This document shows, piece after piece, positions 21,383 through 29,072 of a stretch of DNA of 64,000 nucleotides. The DNA lies in contig BAXV01000008.1 of the NCBI GenBank assembly GCA_001310715.1, forward strand, positions 1-64,000. The letters are read 5' to 3'. Each line of letters begins with the position of its first letter. Positions within the stretch are counted from its first letter, which is position 1. A program made the translations under genes and the position numbers. The DNA is from Pseudovibrio sp. JCM 19062 (GTDB lineage Bacteria > Pseudomonadota > Alphaproteobacteria > Rhizobiales > Stappiaceae). The notes under the pieces were generated by a model. The model saw only the letters and a program-made list of their open reading frames with translations. It made no database searches and had not been told where the DNA came from.

Positions 21383-21411
21383 AGATAGGAATAGCTCAAA
21401 TAAGTTTCAAG
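21383..21411 (-). promoter_or_regulatory. RpoH (sigma-32) promoter of hsp20
   Basis: On the minus strand, CTTGAA (21406-21411) is followed after 16 bases by CCTATCT (21383-21389). This matches the alphaproteobacterial heat-shock consensus CTTG-N17/18-CYTATNT. Transcription would start near 21375. Confidence 0.8.
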
Positions 21412-21564
21412 AGCGATTTTTCAAAATACGTGTTTTTGTATTGTGGGGCTCTGTGTTCTCAAGATTAACAGAACCTGAACAGGAGCTTCTGATCCCGTAC
21501 ATCCACGGCTTGTTAGGTTCATCTTGTGTTTAGGCAACCTCGATTGCCAAGAAGGAGAAAACAG

Positions 21565-21921
21565 ATGAATACATTAAAGAAAAAAAGTTGCTGGCCTCGC
21601 CGTTGCTGCTGTTGTTGCGCTGGGCGTGTCCGGTACTGTGCTCCGGCAAATGCAGGTACCAAGTTTACCGTGGACCTCCCGACTGCAAGTGTTCAATTGG
21701 TTCAGGCTCACGGCAAGAACGTACAGCATTGGAAAAAGGAAAAGCGTCAGGCGCTGAATAAGAAGCAGATCAAGCGTAAATTGCGTGCCTGGGGCTACCG
21801 GGATTTTGATAAGATAGAACGCAAGGGTGATCGATACATTGTGAAAGCCAGCTGGCGTGGTATGCGCAAGTCACGTTTGGTTCTAGATGCCTACAGCGGA
21901 CGCATTTTGAAGAAGCGTTAA
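21565..21921 (+). CDS. Small secreted PepSY-like protein (signal region frame-shifted)
   Basis: The mature part (about 85 residues from AGTKFTVDLPTASVQLV) carries one PepSY-like unit: LNKKQIKRKLRAWGYRDFDKI, then GDRYIVKASW and SRLVLDAYSGRILKKR. The N-terminus in the assembled frame is Cys/Arg-rich (CWPRRCCCCCAG), which is not a signal peptide. In the next frame the same bases read VAGLAVAAVVALGVSGTVL, a perfect one, so two compensating one-base errors near 21584-21590 and 21640-21650 are likely. GAAGGAGAAA precedes ATG 21565. PepSY proteins commonly inhibit proteases or bind at the cell surface; the exact role here is unknown. Confidence 0.75.
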   Translation: MNTLKKKSCWPRRCCCCCAGRVRYCAPANAGTKFTVDLPTASVQLVQAHGKNVQHWKKEKRQALNKKQIKRKLRAWGYRDFDKIERKGDRYIVKASWRGMRKSRLVLDAYSGRILKKR

Positions 21922-22004
21922 TTCGGCTTTCTGCTATATCCCATTAGTCTGTTATTCGCCGGACCTGCCTTTTTGATAAAGGCAGGTCTCGTGGTTTTTT
22001 AGAT

Positions 22005-22641
22005 CTAATATGCAGACTCTTTTATGCGGGCCGGATATGCTTTGTCGTAGGCCGCCCCGTCGAATTCAACCTTTGAGAGAGATTGAGCTATTTGCCTGCT
22101 GAGGGGATCGTTTTGCGGTCTACCTTTGCTTCTTCTGTCCAAAGGCCAGAGCGATAGATCGCTTTTTGGCATTGGAAGTAGATGGTGTCGATAGTGACCT
22201 TTATGACCGACTTGGGCAGTTTGCCTAACATCTTGTGTTCGTCCAGAAGATCTGGGTCCGTCGATATTCTGGCTTTCCCGTTGATGCGGATTGTTTCGCC
22301 GACGCCGGGGATCATGAACAGGAGAGATACACGCGGTCCTGAACGATATTGCGTAGGCTGTCGATGCGGTTGTTGCCGCGCCGGTCAGGGAACTCAATTG
22401 TTTTTTCGTCGATGACCTTCACAAAGCCAGCAGGGTCTCCACGTGGGGAGCAATCAGTCCCTTCTTCAGAAACAGTGGTCAATGCGAAGAAGGGAGAGGC
22501 TTCGATAAAGGTTTTGTAGTGCTCCGTGATGTAGTTCACTTCTTTATCGATAGAGATTTGCTTTGGGCTGCCATAGAGCTCTTCGAGTTGAGCCAAACTG
22601 GTAACTTCGTGAGAAATAGATGTCAGGTCTGTGTCTTGCAT
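22005..22641 (-). CDS. Pyridoxamine 5'-phosphate oxidase-family flavoprotein (frame broken twice)
   Basis: About 211 residues of the PPOX split-barrel fold. The N-terminal ISHEVTSLAQLEELYGSP and ASPFFALTTVSEEGTDCSPRGD, then IEFPDRRGNNRIDSLRNIVQDP, match the FMN-binding PPOX group of the DR2398/MSMEG_1061 type. The frame breaks near 22318-22325 (after NIVQD) and near 22100; the other frames carry LLFMIPGVGETIRINGKARI and a tail ending PARIKESAY. The substrate of this subfamily is unknown; it is not the PdxH biosynthetic enzyme. AGGAAA precedes the ATG. It diverges from the lipase gene at 22757. Confidence 0.85.
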
Positions 22642-22756
22642 CTAAGTTTCCTAATATTACGCATTGGTCGGGACAAATTTCCAGAAATTGCGCTTGCGGT
22701 GGGTTGTGTGGACAGGCTATCAAATTATGCGTGGGTGAACTAGAGGTTACACGCTG

Positions 22757-23699
22757 ATGGTACTGATCGATACGGATTTCAATCGGGTTCCCGAGGGGAC
22801 GCAATCTGGCTTTATCCAGACGGAAGACAATGTAAAAATCCGTTGGGCCCGTTGGGCTCCGACCGGGTCTCCATTGAAGGGAACTGTGACTATTGTTCAG
22901 GGCCGCACCGAGTTTATTGAGAAGTATTTTGAAGTTGTTGAGGAACTACGGGCGCGGGGCTTCTATGTGGTCGCGTTTGATTTGCGCGGGCAGGGCGGTT
23001 CCGAGCGTTTGTTGAAGAATGAACGCCGAGGTCACGTTGAAAGTTTTGATGAATTCGCTCTTGACCTGCACGCTGTGCTCGACAATGTGGCGCTCTCCGA
23101 CTGCCCAGGGCCGCATTTTTTTGTTGGGGCATTCAACTGGCGGCGCAGTCGTGATGCACGCTAATCGAAGGCTGAAGACGAAGATTGATCGGGCTGTGTT
23201 GACCGCGCCTTTGGTTAGTCTTGCGATGAAAGGGCGTCTGTTCAAGATGGCTGGAGCGCTTGCCAAGACGCTGGTCTGGGTCGGTATGGGGAATACTTTT
23301 GTTCCCGGCGGTAATGACAAGATCATGTTGGATTATGATGGCAACACACTGACGTCTGACCCGGACCGCTTCAAGCGTATGAACTCCATTCTCGAAGCAG
23401 CGCCTCAGTTGGGGCTGGGTTCTCCCACTGTGAGTTGGTTTCGTGCTATGGGCTTGGCCACGGAGCATTTCAGGGAGCCGGAATTCCAAATTGAATTCGG
23501 GGTGCCTTCGCTGATCATTGGAGCCGGAAAGGATCAGATCGTTTCCACGGATGATGCCGAGGAACTCTGTCGTTCCTGTCCGGGTATGAGCTTCTTGGAA
23601 ATTCGAGGATCCCGCCACGAAATTTTGATGGAGCGAGATCCTTATCGCGAGCAGTTCTGGGCTGCGTTTGATGCATTTATTCCCGGAAGTGCGGATTAG
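22757..23699 (+). CDS. Alpha/beta hydrolase, lysophospholipase-like (frame broken)
   Basis: A serine-aminopeptidase S33/Hydrolase_4 (PldB-like) protein of about 313 residues. TVTIVQGRTEFIEKYFEVV and VVAFDLRGQGGSERLL precede the nucleophile elbow LLGHSTGGAVVM. The acid lies in LIIGAGKDQIVS and the catalytic His in SRHEILMERD. The frame breaks in a seven-T run at 23116-23122, right before the nucleophile. It probably releases fatty acids from lysophospholipids or monoacylglycerols. Its stop overlaps the stop of the convergent hisN by 4 bases. Confidence 0.88.
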
Positions 23700-24486
23700 A
23701 TAGCAGCGCTTGCCAGTTTGGTGAGGAGCTCATCGTGGAGGCGCTTGTCGCCTGTGGCTACAACCTGACCGCCGTCCGCTGCGTTGCCGCCTGTCCAGTT
23801 GGTGACAAACCCACCTGCGCCTTCGATGATCGGGATCAGGGCAAGGATGTCGTAGGTGTTCATGCCGGACTCAATTACAGCATCAAAGCCTGCTGCCGCC
23901 ACCATGGCATAGCCATAGCAGTCTGTGCTGTAGCGGGTGAGGCGGGCTTCTGCACAAATGGCATCCCAGACTGGGCGTTCGGTTTCATTGAAGAGCGCTG
24001 GCTCAGTGGTGGTGATGACCGCCTCTGACAGAGACGCGCAACTGCGGGTCTCAGTGGGCGTTCTCCCAGAGGGCCACTCATGAAGGCTTCTTTGCAATTG
24101 CCCCAAAAACGCTCGTTGTTATAAGGCTGGCTCATGATGCCTTGAACGGCTTTGCCGTTGGTTCTGAGACCGATCAATGTGCCCCATAGCGGTGTTCCAC
24201 AGATGAAAGAGCGTGTGCCGTCGACGGGGTCTAGAACCCAGACGTTTTCAGCGTTTTCACGGGTCCTGCCGTATTCCTCGCCAATGATCCCGTGGTCGGG
24301 GCGCTCGACTTCCAGAACTGCGCGGATCGCTTCTTCAGCTGACCGGTCGGCGATTGTGACCGGGTCAAAACCTGCCTCCAGCTTGTTCACGACCTCGTAG
24401 CCGCTGCGGAAGTGTTGCATAGTCTTGGCGTCTGCCGCATCAGCTAGTTTGTGAAGAAAAGCGTAGTCAGGATTGGAAGAGGTCAT
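23696..24486 (-). CDS. hisN: Histidinol-phosphatase, inositol-monophosphatase family (frame broken)
   Basis: About 262 residues. The metal-binding motifs of the family are present: HGIIGEEYG, WVLDPVDGTRSFICG and, after the break, TDCYGYAMVAAAGFDAVIE and YDILALIPIIEGAGGFVTNW. The FICG and YDILAL forms fit the histidinol-phosphatase subgroup (HisN) better than suppressor-protein SuhB. It would dephosphorylate L-histidinol phosphate, the penultimate step of histidine synthesis. The frame changes near 24055-24065 where GPLGER continues as TPTETRSCASL. No other his genes are nearby, which is usual for hisN. Confidence 0.88.
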
Positions 24487-24734
24487 ATCAGGTCATCCGG
24501 TAGGAGCAGTCAATCGCCTGCGCACAATAGTCGGGATTTTGAAAAGTGCAAATGAGTTGGGCGGTTAGCTCCAACTTAATTCGCGATGGGTTGTTTTGTG
24601 CCGGCTCGGCAAGGTCAGTGGCCTCTTATTGATTGAGCTCCAATATGTCATCGGAATTACTATTATCCGTGAAAAATAGGGGTGTGGTCGCCAAGATACA
24701 AACTGGCCAATTCGTCTAGGAACAACCCAAGTTC

Positions 24735-24875
24735 TACGCTGAGCGCTTGACGTTCTTGCGACGCAGTGCGAGCTTTATTGCAGCGCGACATTCGGTGTCT
24801 GCGCCGCCCTTCGCGATAAAGGGCGCTCCTCCCTAGACTAAAGGCCGCCTCCCTTATGGGTGCGGCCTTTTTTTT
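24735..24875 (+). ncRNA. Putative sRNA with an exposed CUCCUCCCU motif
   Basis: Three consecutive hairpins occupy a gene-free stretch: GCGCGACA/TGTC-T-GCGC with a TTCGG loop (24783-24804), CGCCCTT/AAGGGCG (24805-24825), and a terminator AAAGGCCGC/GCGGCCTTT followed by T8 (24840-24875). Between the second and third lies unpaired CTCCTCCCT (24826-24834), perfectly complementary to a Shine-Dalgarno core. The terminator loop carries CTCCC as well. This resembles trans-acting alphaproteobacterial sRNAs with anti-SD loops, such as the alpha-r14 group. The 5' end is a guess and no clear promoter was found. Confidence 0.5.
24840..24875 (+). terminator. Rho-independent terminator of the putative sRNA
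   Basis: A perfect 9-bp stem AAAGGCCGC/GCGGCCTTT with a 13-base loop is followed by an uninterrupted T run. Nothing coding lies immediately upstream on this strand, so an RNA gene is the likely user. Confidence 0.85.
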
Positions 24876-24884
24876 GTTTGGCTG

Positions 24885-25054
24885 TTGCTGGTAATCCGGC
24901 CAAGGTGGTGCGATCCCGGTTCTCTGACGTGCAAATTCAGATGCTTTTGGAGATGAAATGGTGGGATTGGCCGGATGACGTTCTGAAAGACGCTATGCCT
25001 CTTTTGTGCTCGTCAGGCATTGAGAGGCTTTACGACTACTGGCTTGGGTTTTGA
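24885..25054 (+). pseudogene. C-terminal remnant of a CatB-like hexapeptide O-acetyltransferase
   Basis: Only about 56 residues remain: VAGNPAKVVRSRFSDVQIQM, then LLEMKWWDWP and a tail ending LYDYWLGF. This is the conserved end of CatB/Vat-type xenobiotic acetyltransferases, where GNPAKV closes the left-handed beta-helix and KWWDW follows. The hexapeptide-repeat body and start are absent; the fragment begins immediately after the T run of the upstream terminator. No ribosome-binding site or start codon is evident. It is a decayed gene, not an assembly break, because nothing upstream reads as the missing part in any frame. Confidence 0.75.
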
Positions 25055-25076
25055 GGGGCGCGCTTTTGGCACCAGC

Positions 25077-26012
25077 TCATTCGGCTGCCAGTGTTTCTCT
25101 CGCAAAGGTTTCTGTGACCATTTCGACGAGTGCAGTCAGGAAGACCAGTAGGTCCTCACGTAAGTCATGAAAACCTGCGTGCGGGTGGTGCGTGTGCTCA
25201 TCCATGTAGAGCGCACGATTGATCTCGACCTGAAGGGCATGCATGCCGCGTTCTGGTTTACCGTAGTTTTCGGTAATGTAGCCGCCAGCGTAAGGGCGGT
25301 TCAGGGCGACGTTGTAGCCCATGTTTTGCAATATACCGACGGCGCAGGATGAGAGCCAACTGGAACAGCTGGTGCCAAAGCGATCTCCAATGACGAAGTC
25401 AGCTTTAGGATCATGGTTCTTGTTTGAGTTTGCGGATGGCATTGAGTGGCAGTCGACGAGGACTGCGAGGCCAAATCGGTCCTGTACGTTGTTCAGGAGG
25501 CCACGAAGGGTGTTGTGATAGGGTTTATAGACCTTCTCAATACGGTCCAGACCTTCTTCTGCCGGAATGCGCGTGCGATAGATCTCTCTGCGCTCACCAA
25601 CGATGCGGGCGATGGTTCCAAGGCCTCCAGCAACGCGCAGAGAGCGCGAATTGATGTGCTTGGGGAGCTTACCCTCAAACATTCTGGGATCCAGCTCGTA
25701 GGCTTCCCTGTTCACGTCAAGGTATGCGCGCGGGAAGTTCGCCTTCAGGACTGGTGCTCCCAGTTGCTCAACATCTTTGAGCAGCAGATCAACAAAGGCG
25801 TCCTCGCTCTGCCTGATCTGTGTAGAGTCCAGGCGGGATGCCTGAAGAAACGAGGAAAGGTATGCCCGCCCGGAATGGGGGCTGTTGAAGACAAATGGGA
25901 CAGAGTGTTCATCAGGGGAGAGGACCTCAAAAGCGGGTATCTGATCTCCGGCACCGTGCGTATAACTATAGTTCGCTATGGCTTTAATCTGATGATCTTC
26001 CAAAACTGACAC
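25077..26012 (-). CDS. N-formylglutamate amidohydrolase family protein
   Basis: About 311 residues of the N-formylglutamate amidohydrolase (HutG-like) family. VPFVFNSPHSGRAYLSSF, ANFPRAYLDVNREAYELDPRMF, LAVLVDCHSMPS and NRPYAGGYITENYG are the conserved blocks with the metal-binding His, Glu and Asp residues. It hydrolyses formylglutamate or similar N-acyl amino acids. I prefer GTG at 26012 because AAGGA lies 11 bases upstream and the product then starts just before the conserved domain; 26108 is an in-frame alternative. Its position beside cpdR and tRNA-Val is conserved in Hyphomicrobiales. No hut genes are near, so a role in histidine use is not implied. Intact. Confidence 0.9.
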   Translation of the reverse strand: MSVLEDHQIKAIANYSYTHGAGDQIPAFEVLSPDEHSVPFVFNSPHSGRAYLSSFLQASRLDSTQIRQSEDAFVDLLLKDVEQLGAPVLKANFPRAYLDVNREAYELDPRMFEGKLPKHINSRSLRVAGGLGTIARIVGERREIYRTRIPAEEGLDRIEKVYKPYHNTLRGLLNNVQDRFGLAVLVDCHSMPSANSNKNHDPKADFVIGDRFGTSCSSWLSSCAVGILQNMGYNVALNRPYAGGYITENYGKPERGMHALQVEINRALYMDEHTHHPHAGFHDLREDLLVFLTALVEMVTETFARETLAAE

Positions 26013-26375
26013 AGAGCCAACATTCCTTAATTGCCGCAATTCTCCCCAGTATAGAGCTAGATCTACGTATGGGCCAGACTTTAGAGCGCGAGCTTGTGAA
26101 ATAGGCAAGAGAGAACGGATATTTTGCTCAGACGTGACGGGGAGGTCGCACTGGGCCTTTATTTGACGCAGAAGTCTCTTTAGAAGTGTACCTGTTTCAT
26201 TTGCCCCTATTGTTTTGACTGGTATTCCCGAGTAGCTTCCTGAACCTAACAGCGTACGGTATTCGGAATCTGTCGGATTGCGAGGGGGAGTGCGTTTGAC
26301 ATATTCTATTGATTTACGGGGCCGCTCTGAAAGGGGACCCTCGTCGCTGCACCTGGAGTTTTAAGGTTGTCGAAC
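26013..26375. other. Intergenic region upstream of cpdR
   Basis: About 360 bases between divergent genes. The amidohydrolase frame remains open to 26108 but without a good start. I see no RNA gene. A TTTGACA-like element near 26294 could be part of the cpdR promoter, but no convincing -10 follows at the usual spacing. Confidence 0.4.
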
Positions 26376-26732
26376 ATGTCTCGAATTCTGCTCGCGGAAG
26401 ACGATAATGACATGCGCCAGTTCTTGTCCAAGGCACTTGAGAAGGCTGGGCACACTGTTGTTTCCTTTGATAATGGAAAGAGCGCATACGAACGTATTTG
26501 CGAAGAGCCCTTCGCCCTCTTGCTGACTGACATCGTGATGCCGGAGATGGATGGTATTGAGTTAGCTCGCAAAGCCACTCAGCTAGATCCGGACCTCAAG
26601 GTCATGTTCATCACAGGATTTGCTGCTGTTGCGCTTAATCCGGATTCCAAAGCGCCTCAGGATGCAAAAGTTCTTTCCAAGCCTTTTCACTTAAAAGATT
26701 TAGTGCGCGAAGTGGAAAAAATGCTCATTTAG
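26376..26732 (+). CDS. cpdR: CpdR single-domain response regulator (ClpXP adaptor)
   Basis: A 118-residue receiver domain with no output domain. The acidic pocket is AEDDNDM, the phospho-acceptor is Asp52 in LLLTDIVMPEMDG, and the Lys is in VLSKPFHLKDLV. FITGFAAVALNPDSKAPQDA is near-diagnostic of CpdR. In the unphosphorylated state CpdR recruits ClpXP to substrates and times the cell cycle, with phosphorylation by the CckA-ChpT relay. ATG 26376 is chosen over 26367 because AAGG lies 10 bases upstream. The order amidohydrolase-cpdR-tRNA-Val is conserved in the order. Intact. Confidence 0.97.
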   Translation: MSRILLAEDDNDMRQFLSKALEKAGHTVVSFDNGKSAYERICEEPFALLLTDIVMPEMDGIELARKATQLDPDLKVMFITGFAAVALNPDSKAPQDAKVLSKPFHLKDLVREVEKMLI

Positions 26733-26865
26733 TTAGTTTTTAGGGGTGAATGTGGAAAGAGACCGCAAATTTCCATTTTTGGACTTGCACGTTCTCCAAA
26801 TTCCACTTATACGCCTCTCCACCGCAGCGTTAAACCGCTGACGGACGAGCTTCTTTGAAAGTTTC

Positions 26866-26940
<75 letters not shown>

Positions 26941-26987
26941 TTTTTCGTCGGTTAACATCTTAGATGTCTATCCGGCGGAGCGGGTCC

Positions 26988-27036
26988 TGACTTCAGTCCC
27001 TGCGCCGCTTCGTAAGAATGCAGCGCGGCGAAGTCA
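26988..27036 (+). promoter_or_regulatory. Structured leader hairpin upstream of rpmJ
   Basis: Nested complementarity, TGACTTC (26988-26994) with GAAGTCA (27030-27036) and CGCCGC (27003-27008) with GCGGCG (27025-27030), lies between tRNA-Val and rpmJ. It may be a processing site or part of the rpmJ leader; function is not known. Confidence 0.35.
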
Positions 27037-27049
27037 GAGGCTATCACTG

Positions 27050-27071
27050 GAGGCGCTTCGCGCCTCTTTTC
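27050..27071 (+). terminator. Terminator-like hairpin between tRNA-Val and rpmJ
   Basis: GAGGCGC/GCGCCTC closes a three-base loop and is followed by four T, about 110 bases after the tRNA. It would end the tRNA transcript. Confidence 0.65.
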
Positions 27072-27129
27072 ACTGGCGGATCGTGGTACTTCAGGATCCC
27101 TAAGTTATTGTCCTAACCGGGGTAGGATA

Positions 27130-27255
27130 ATGAAGATTAAGAACTCTCTTAAGGCACTCATGGGCCGCCATCGTGATAACCAGATGGTACGTCGCAAGGG
27201 TCGCGTTTACATCATCAACAAAAAGAACCCACGCTTTAAAGCGCGTCAGGGTTAA
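27130..27255 (+). CDS. rpmJ: 50S ribosomal protein L36 (cysteine-free form)
   Basis: A 41-residue protein: [20 protein letters not shown], then [21 protein letters not shown]. This is the zinc-independent L36 type with no Cys ligands, the usual form in Hyphomicrobiales. GGTAGG lies just upstream. The L36 gene follows tRNA-Val with a structured 190-base spacer and is followed by a strong terminator, so it is monocistronic. Intact. Confidence 0.96.
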   Translation: MKIKNSLKALMGRHRDNQMVRRKGRVYIINKKNPRFKARQG

Positions 27256-27316
27256 GTTTTTCGCACTGATTTGAACTAAATCAGCGCCAAAAACCCTTGG
27301 TTCTAAGAGTTGCGAG

Positions 27317-27358
27317 CCGCATGGCAAAAGTGAGATGCTTTTGCCATGCGGTTTTTTT
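27317..27358 (+). terminator. Rho-independent terminator after rpmJ
   Basis: A perfect 14-bp stem CCGCATGGCAAAAG/CTTTTGCCATGCGG with a 7-base loop is followed by seven T. Confidence 0.93.
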
Positions 27359-27465
27359 CGTTTGCTCGCCCAAACAACCCTGTCTGCGGGGCTTTGATGC
27401 CTCTGGTGTCTCAGCTCGTCGGGATTTCCAGAAGGGTATCTTCTTCACGACATTCAAACCGGCTC

Positions 27466-28203
27466 ATGCATCCTGCTGGGTTTCGCGTTGCCGCTTTGCT
27501 CTTCTGCTGGTTGTTGTTAGTTATTGGCAGCACTCAGATGGTCGCCGCTGAAGGCGGGTGGGGCGCTAGGGGCGGCTTGGAACTGCAGACAGTGCGGGGA
27601 TTGCCTGACGGGCCACGCAAACTGAGTATGGGGCCTGATGTGGCTCTTGAGGGGCCTGCGGGAGGTCCTGCCCAGATCGGTCGGTCTGTTCCCGGTCGTG
27701 GCGTTCCTGCTCACTACACGCGCCGAGAGCTTCTGGATGCGCTGTTCCTTGAATTAAGGGATGCTGACAGTCTGGGGGACGCTCAGGCGATCTCCAGGCG
27801 CATTCATAGCCTCTTCATGCAGTCTGGCAGTCATACGCTTGATTTGCTCATGATGCGTGCTGGCACGGCCATTGATAACAAAGATTACGGTTTGGCTCTT
27901 GATTTGCTGGATGCGGTTGTTCGCCTTGATCCGGACTATGTTGAAGGTTGGAACCGTCGGGCCACTGTGTATTTCATGAAAGAAGATCTGGGGCGCTCAC
28001 TTGCAGATATTGAGCAGGTGCTGCGGATTGAGCCACGTCATTTTCCAGCGCTCTCAGGTTTCGGCATGATTCTGAGGAGAGCGGGGGAGAATGAAAAGGC
28101 ACTCGAGGTGTTCCAGCATGTGTTGAGTATCTATCCGTTGCTGGAAAATGCTCAGGACGCTGTCACAAGTCTTCGTGAGGAGCTGTGGGGGCAATATCAT
28201 TAG
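27466..28203 (+). CDS. Secreted TPR-repeat protein
   Basis: The signal peptide is FRVAALLFCWLLLVIGSTQM followed by VAAEGG. A Gly/Pro-rich linker and a C-terminal domain of TPR helices follow (GTAIDNKDYGLALDLLDAVV, LDPDYVEGWNRRATVYFMKE, ALSGFGMILRRAGENEKALE). ATG 27466 is chosen because it starts the signal peptide directly; 27397 is a possible upstream start, and 27346 would overlap the rpmJ terminator. The position after rpmJ is conserved in relatives. It is probably a periplasmic scaffold; the partner is unknown. The 3' end overlaps the convergent TetR gene by 41 bases. Confidence 0.78.
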   Translation: MHPAGFRVAALLFCWLLLVIGSTQMVAAEGGWGARGGLELQTVRGLPDGPRKLSMGPDVALEGPAGGPAQIGRSVPGRGVPAHYTRRELLDALFLELRDADSLGDAQAISRRIHSLFMQSGSHTLDLLMMRAGTAIDNKDYGLALDLLDAVVRLDPDYVEGWNRRATVYFMKEDLGRSLADIEQVLRIEPRHFPALSGFGMILRRAGENEKALEVFQHVLSIYPLLENAQDAVTSLREELWGQYH

Positions 28204-28769
28204 ACGCAGTTGATGTGAGGCGCTTGTGCTCATCCAGAACGCGATCAGCGGCTCTGGTTATTCCGGCATGATATTCTGCGTAGTTAGCAACCGTGAGTGA
28301 TAGACCTTTTGCAAGCGTGTAGAGGATGAATGCGTCATCGTCTGCCTGCTCTTTTGTACGGTCACTGTGAGCCTCCAGAATGACCTCTGCGATCTTGAGC
28401 ATAACCTGCGGTATAAGGCCTTTCCCAACTGCGGATATCACCTGCCCACCGATCTGCATTAGCTCGGCTCCATGAGCTGAGTTTCTTATCAGGTCAACAT
28501 GCTGACCGATCATGATGTCCAGCGCATAAAGTATGCGAGATTTGGGATCGTTGGATTTTTCGGAAAGAATTTCTAGGGCCTGAAGGGCAACCTCTTCAGA
28601 ATATTCCGCGATTATGGTTTGGAACAGCTCTTCTTTATTTTTGAATTTTTTTGTAGAGCGACTGGCGTGAAAGGCCGACCGCGTTTGCGATGTCGCCGAC
28701 GGAAGTTTTGCGAAAGCCATATTGAGCAAAAACAGTCAGCGCTTTCTTTTTATCAAAGCTTATTTTCAT
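28163..28769 (-). CDS. TetR-family transcriptional regulator (frame broken near the start)
   Basis: The N-terminal HTH is read only after removing one base of the poly-A/T run at 28646-28652: ALTVFAQYGFRKTSVGDIAN, then AVGLSRQSLYKKFKNKEELF. This is a standard TetR helix-turn-helix. The remaining 150 residues (IAEYSEEVALQALEILSEKS, then LYALDIMIGQHVDLIRNSAH) form the ligand-binding and dimer domain. The start MKISFDKKKA is at 28769. Ligand and target are unknown and there is no adjacent efflux gene. Its last 41 bases overlap the TPR gene, so the true C-terminus could be slightly shorter. Confidence 0.82.
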
Positions 28770-29007
28770 GTCTGTCTAGTTGACGAATATGGGTGATATT
28801 GTCAACTTTACTGCGAACAGGGGCGGTTTGGTATGGAGCTAGACTGCAACTGAATCGCCGTGTTTTGAGCAGTAAGAGATAAATCATAACAGGAGATAAC
28901 CATGGGATTGGTTTTGAGGGAGATGGTGATGGTCTCCTCGGTACTGCTGATCTTTAGGTGCTCCATGATGCTTCGATGTTCGGAGATTTCCGTCTGATCA
29001 ATGATAA
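28770..29007. other. Gene-free region downstream of the pyk terminator
   Basis: No recognisable gene. A 31-codon plus-strand ORF starting near 28901 has AGGAGA six bases upstream (MGLVLREMVMVSSVLL), which could be a small membrane peptide, but nothing else supports it. A minus-strand frame (MEHLKISSTEETITISL) is open but lacks a convincing start. Confidence 0.3.
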
Positions 29008-29009
29008 AA

Positions 29010-29041
29010 AAAAGCCCGTGATGCGAGATCACGGGCTTTCT
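29010..29041 (-). terminator. Rho-independent terminator of pyk
   Basis: AAAGCCCGTGA/TCACGGGCTTT with a short loop is followed on the minus strand by a long T run, about 30 bases after the pyk stop. Confidence 0.9.
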
Positions 29042-29072
29042 CAATGATTTTGCAGCAGTGCCGTTTGGCGAT

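Noticed and set aside
21565..21650. Cys/Arg-rich N-terminus of the PepSY protein as a metal-binding peptide
   Set aside because: The next frame gives a perfect signal peptide, so the Cys run is a product of two compensating frame errors.
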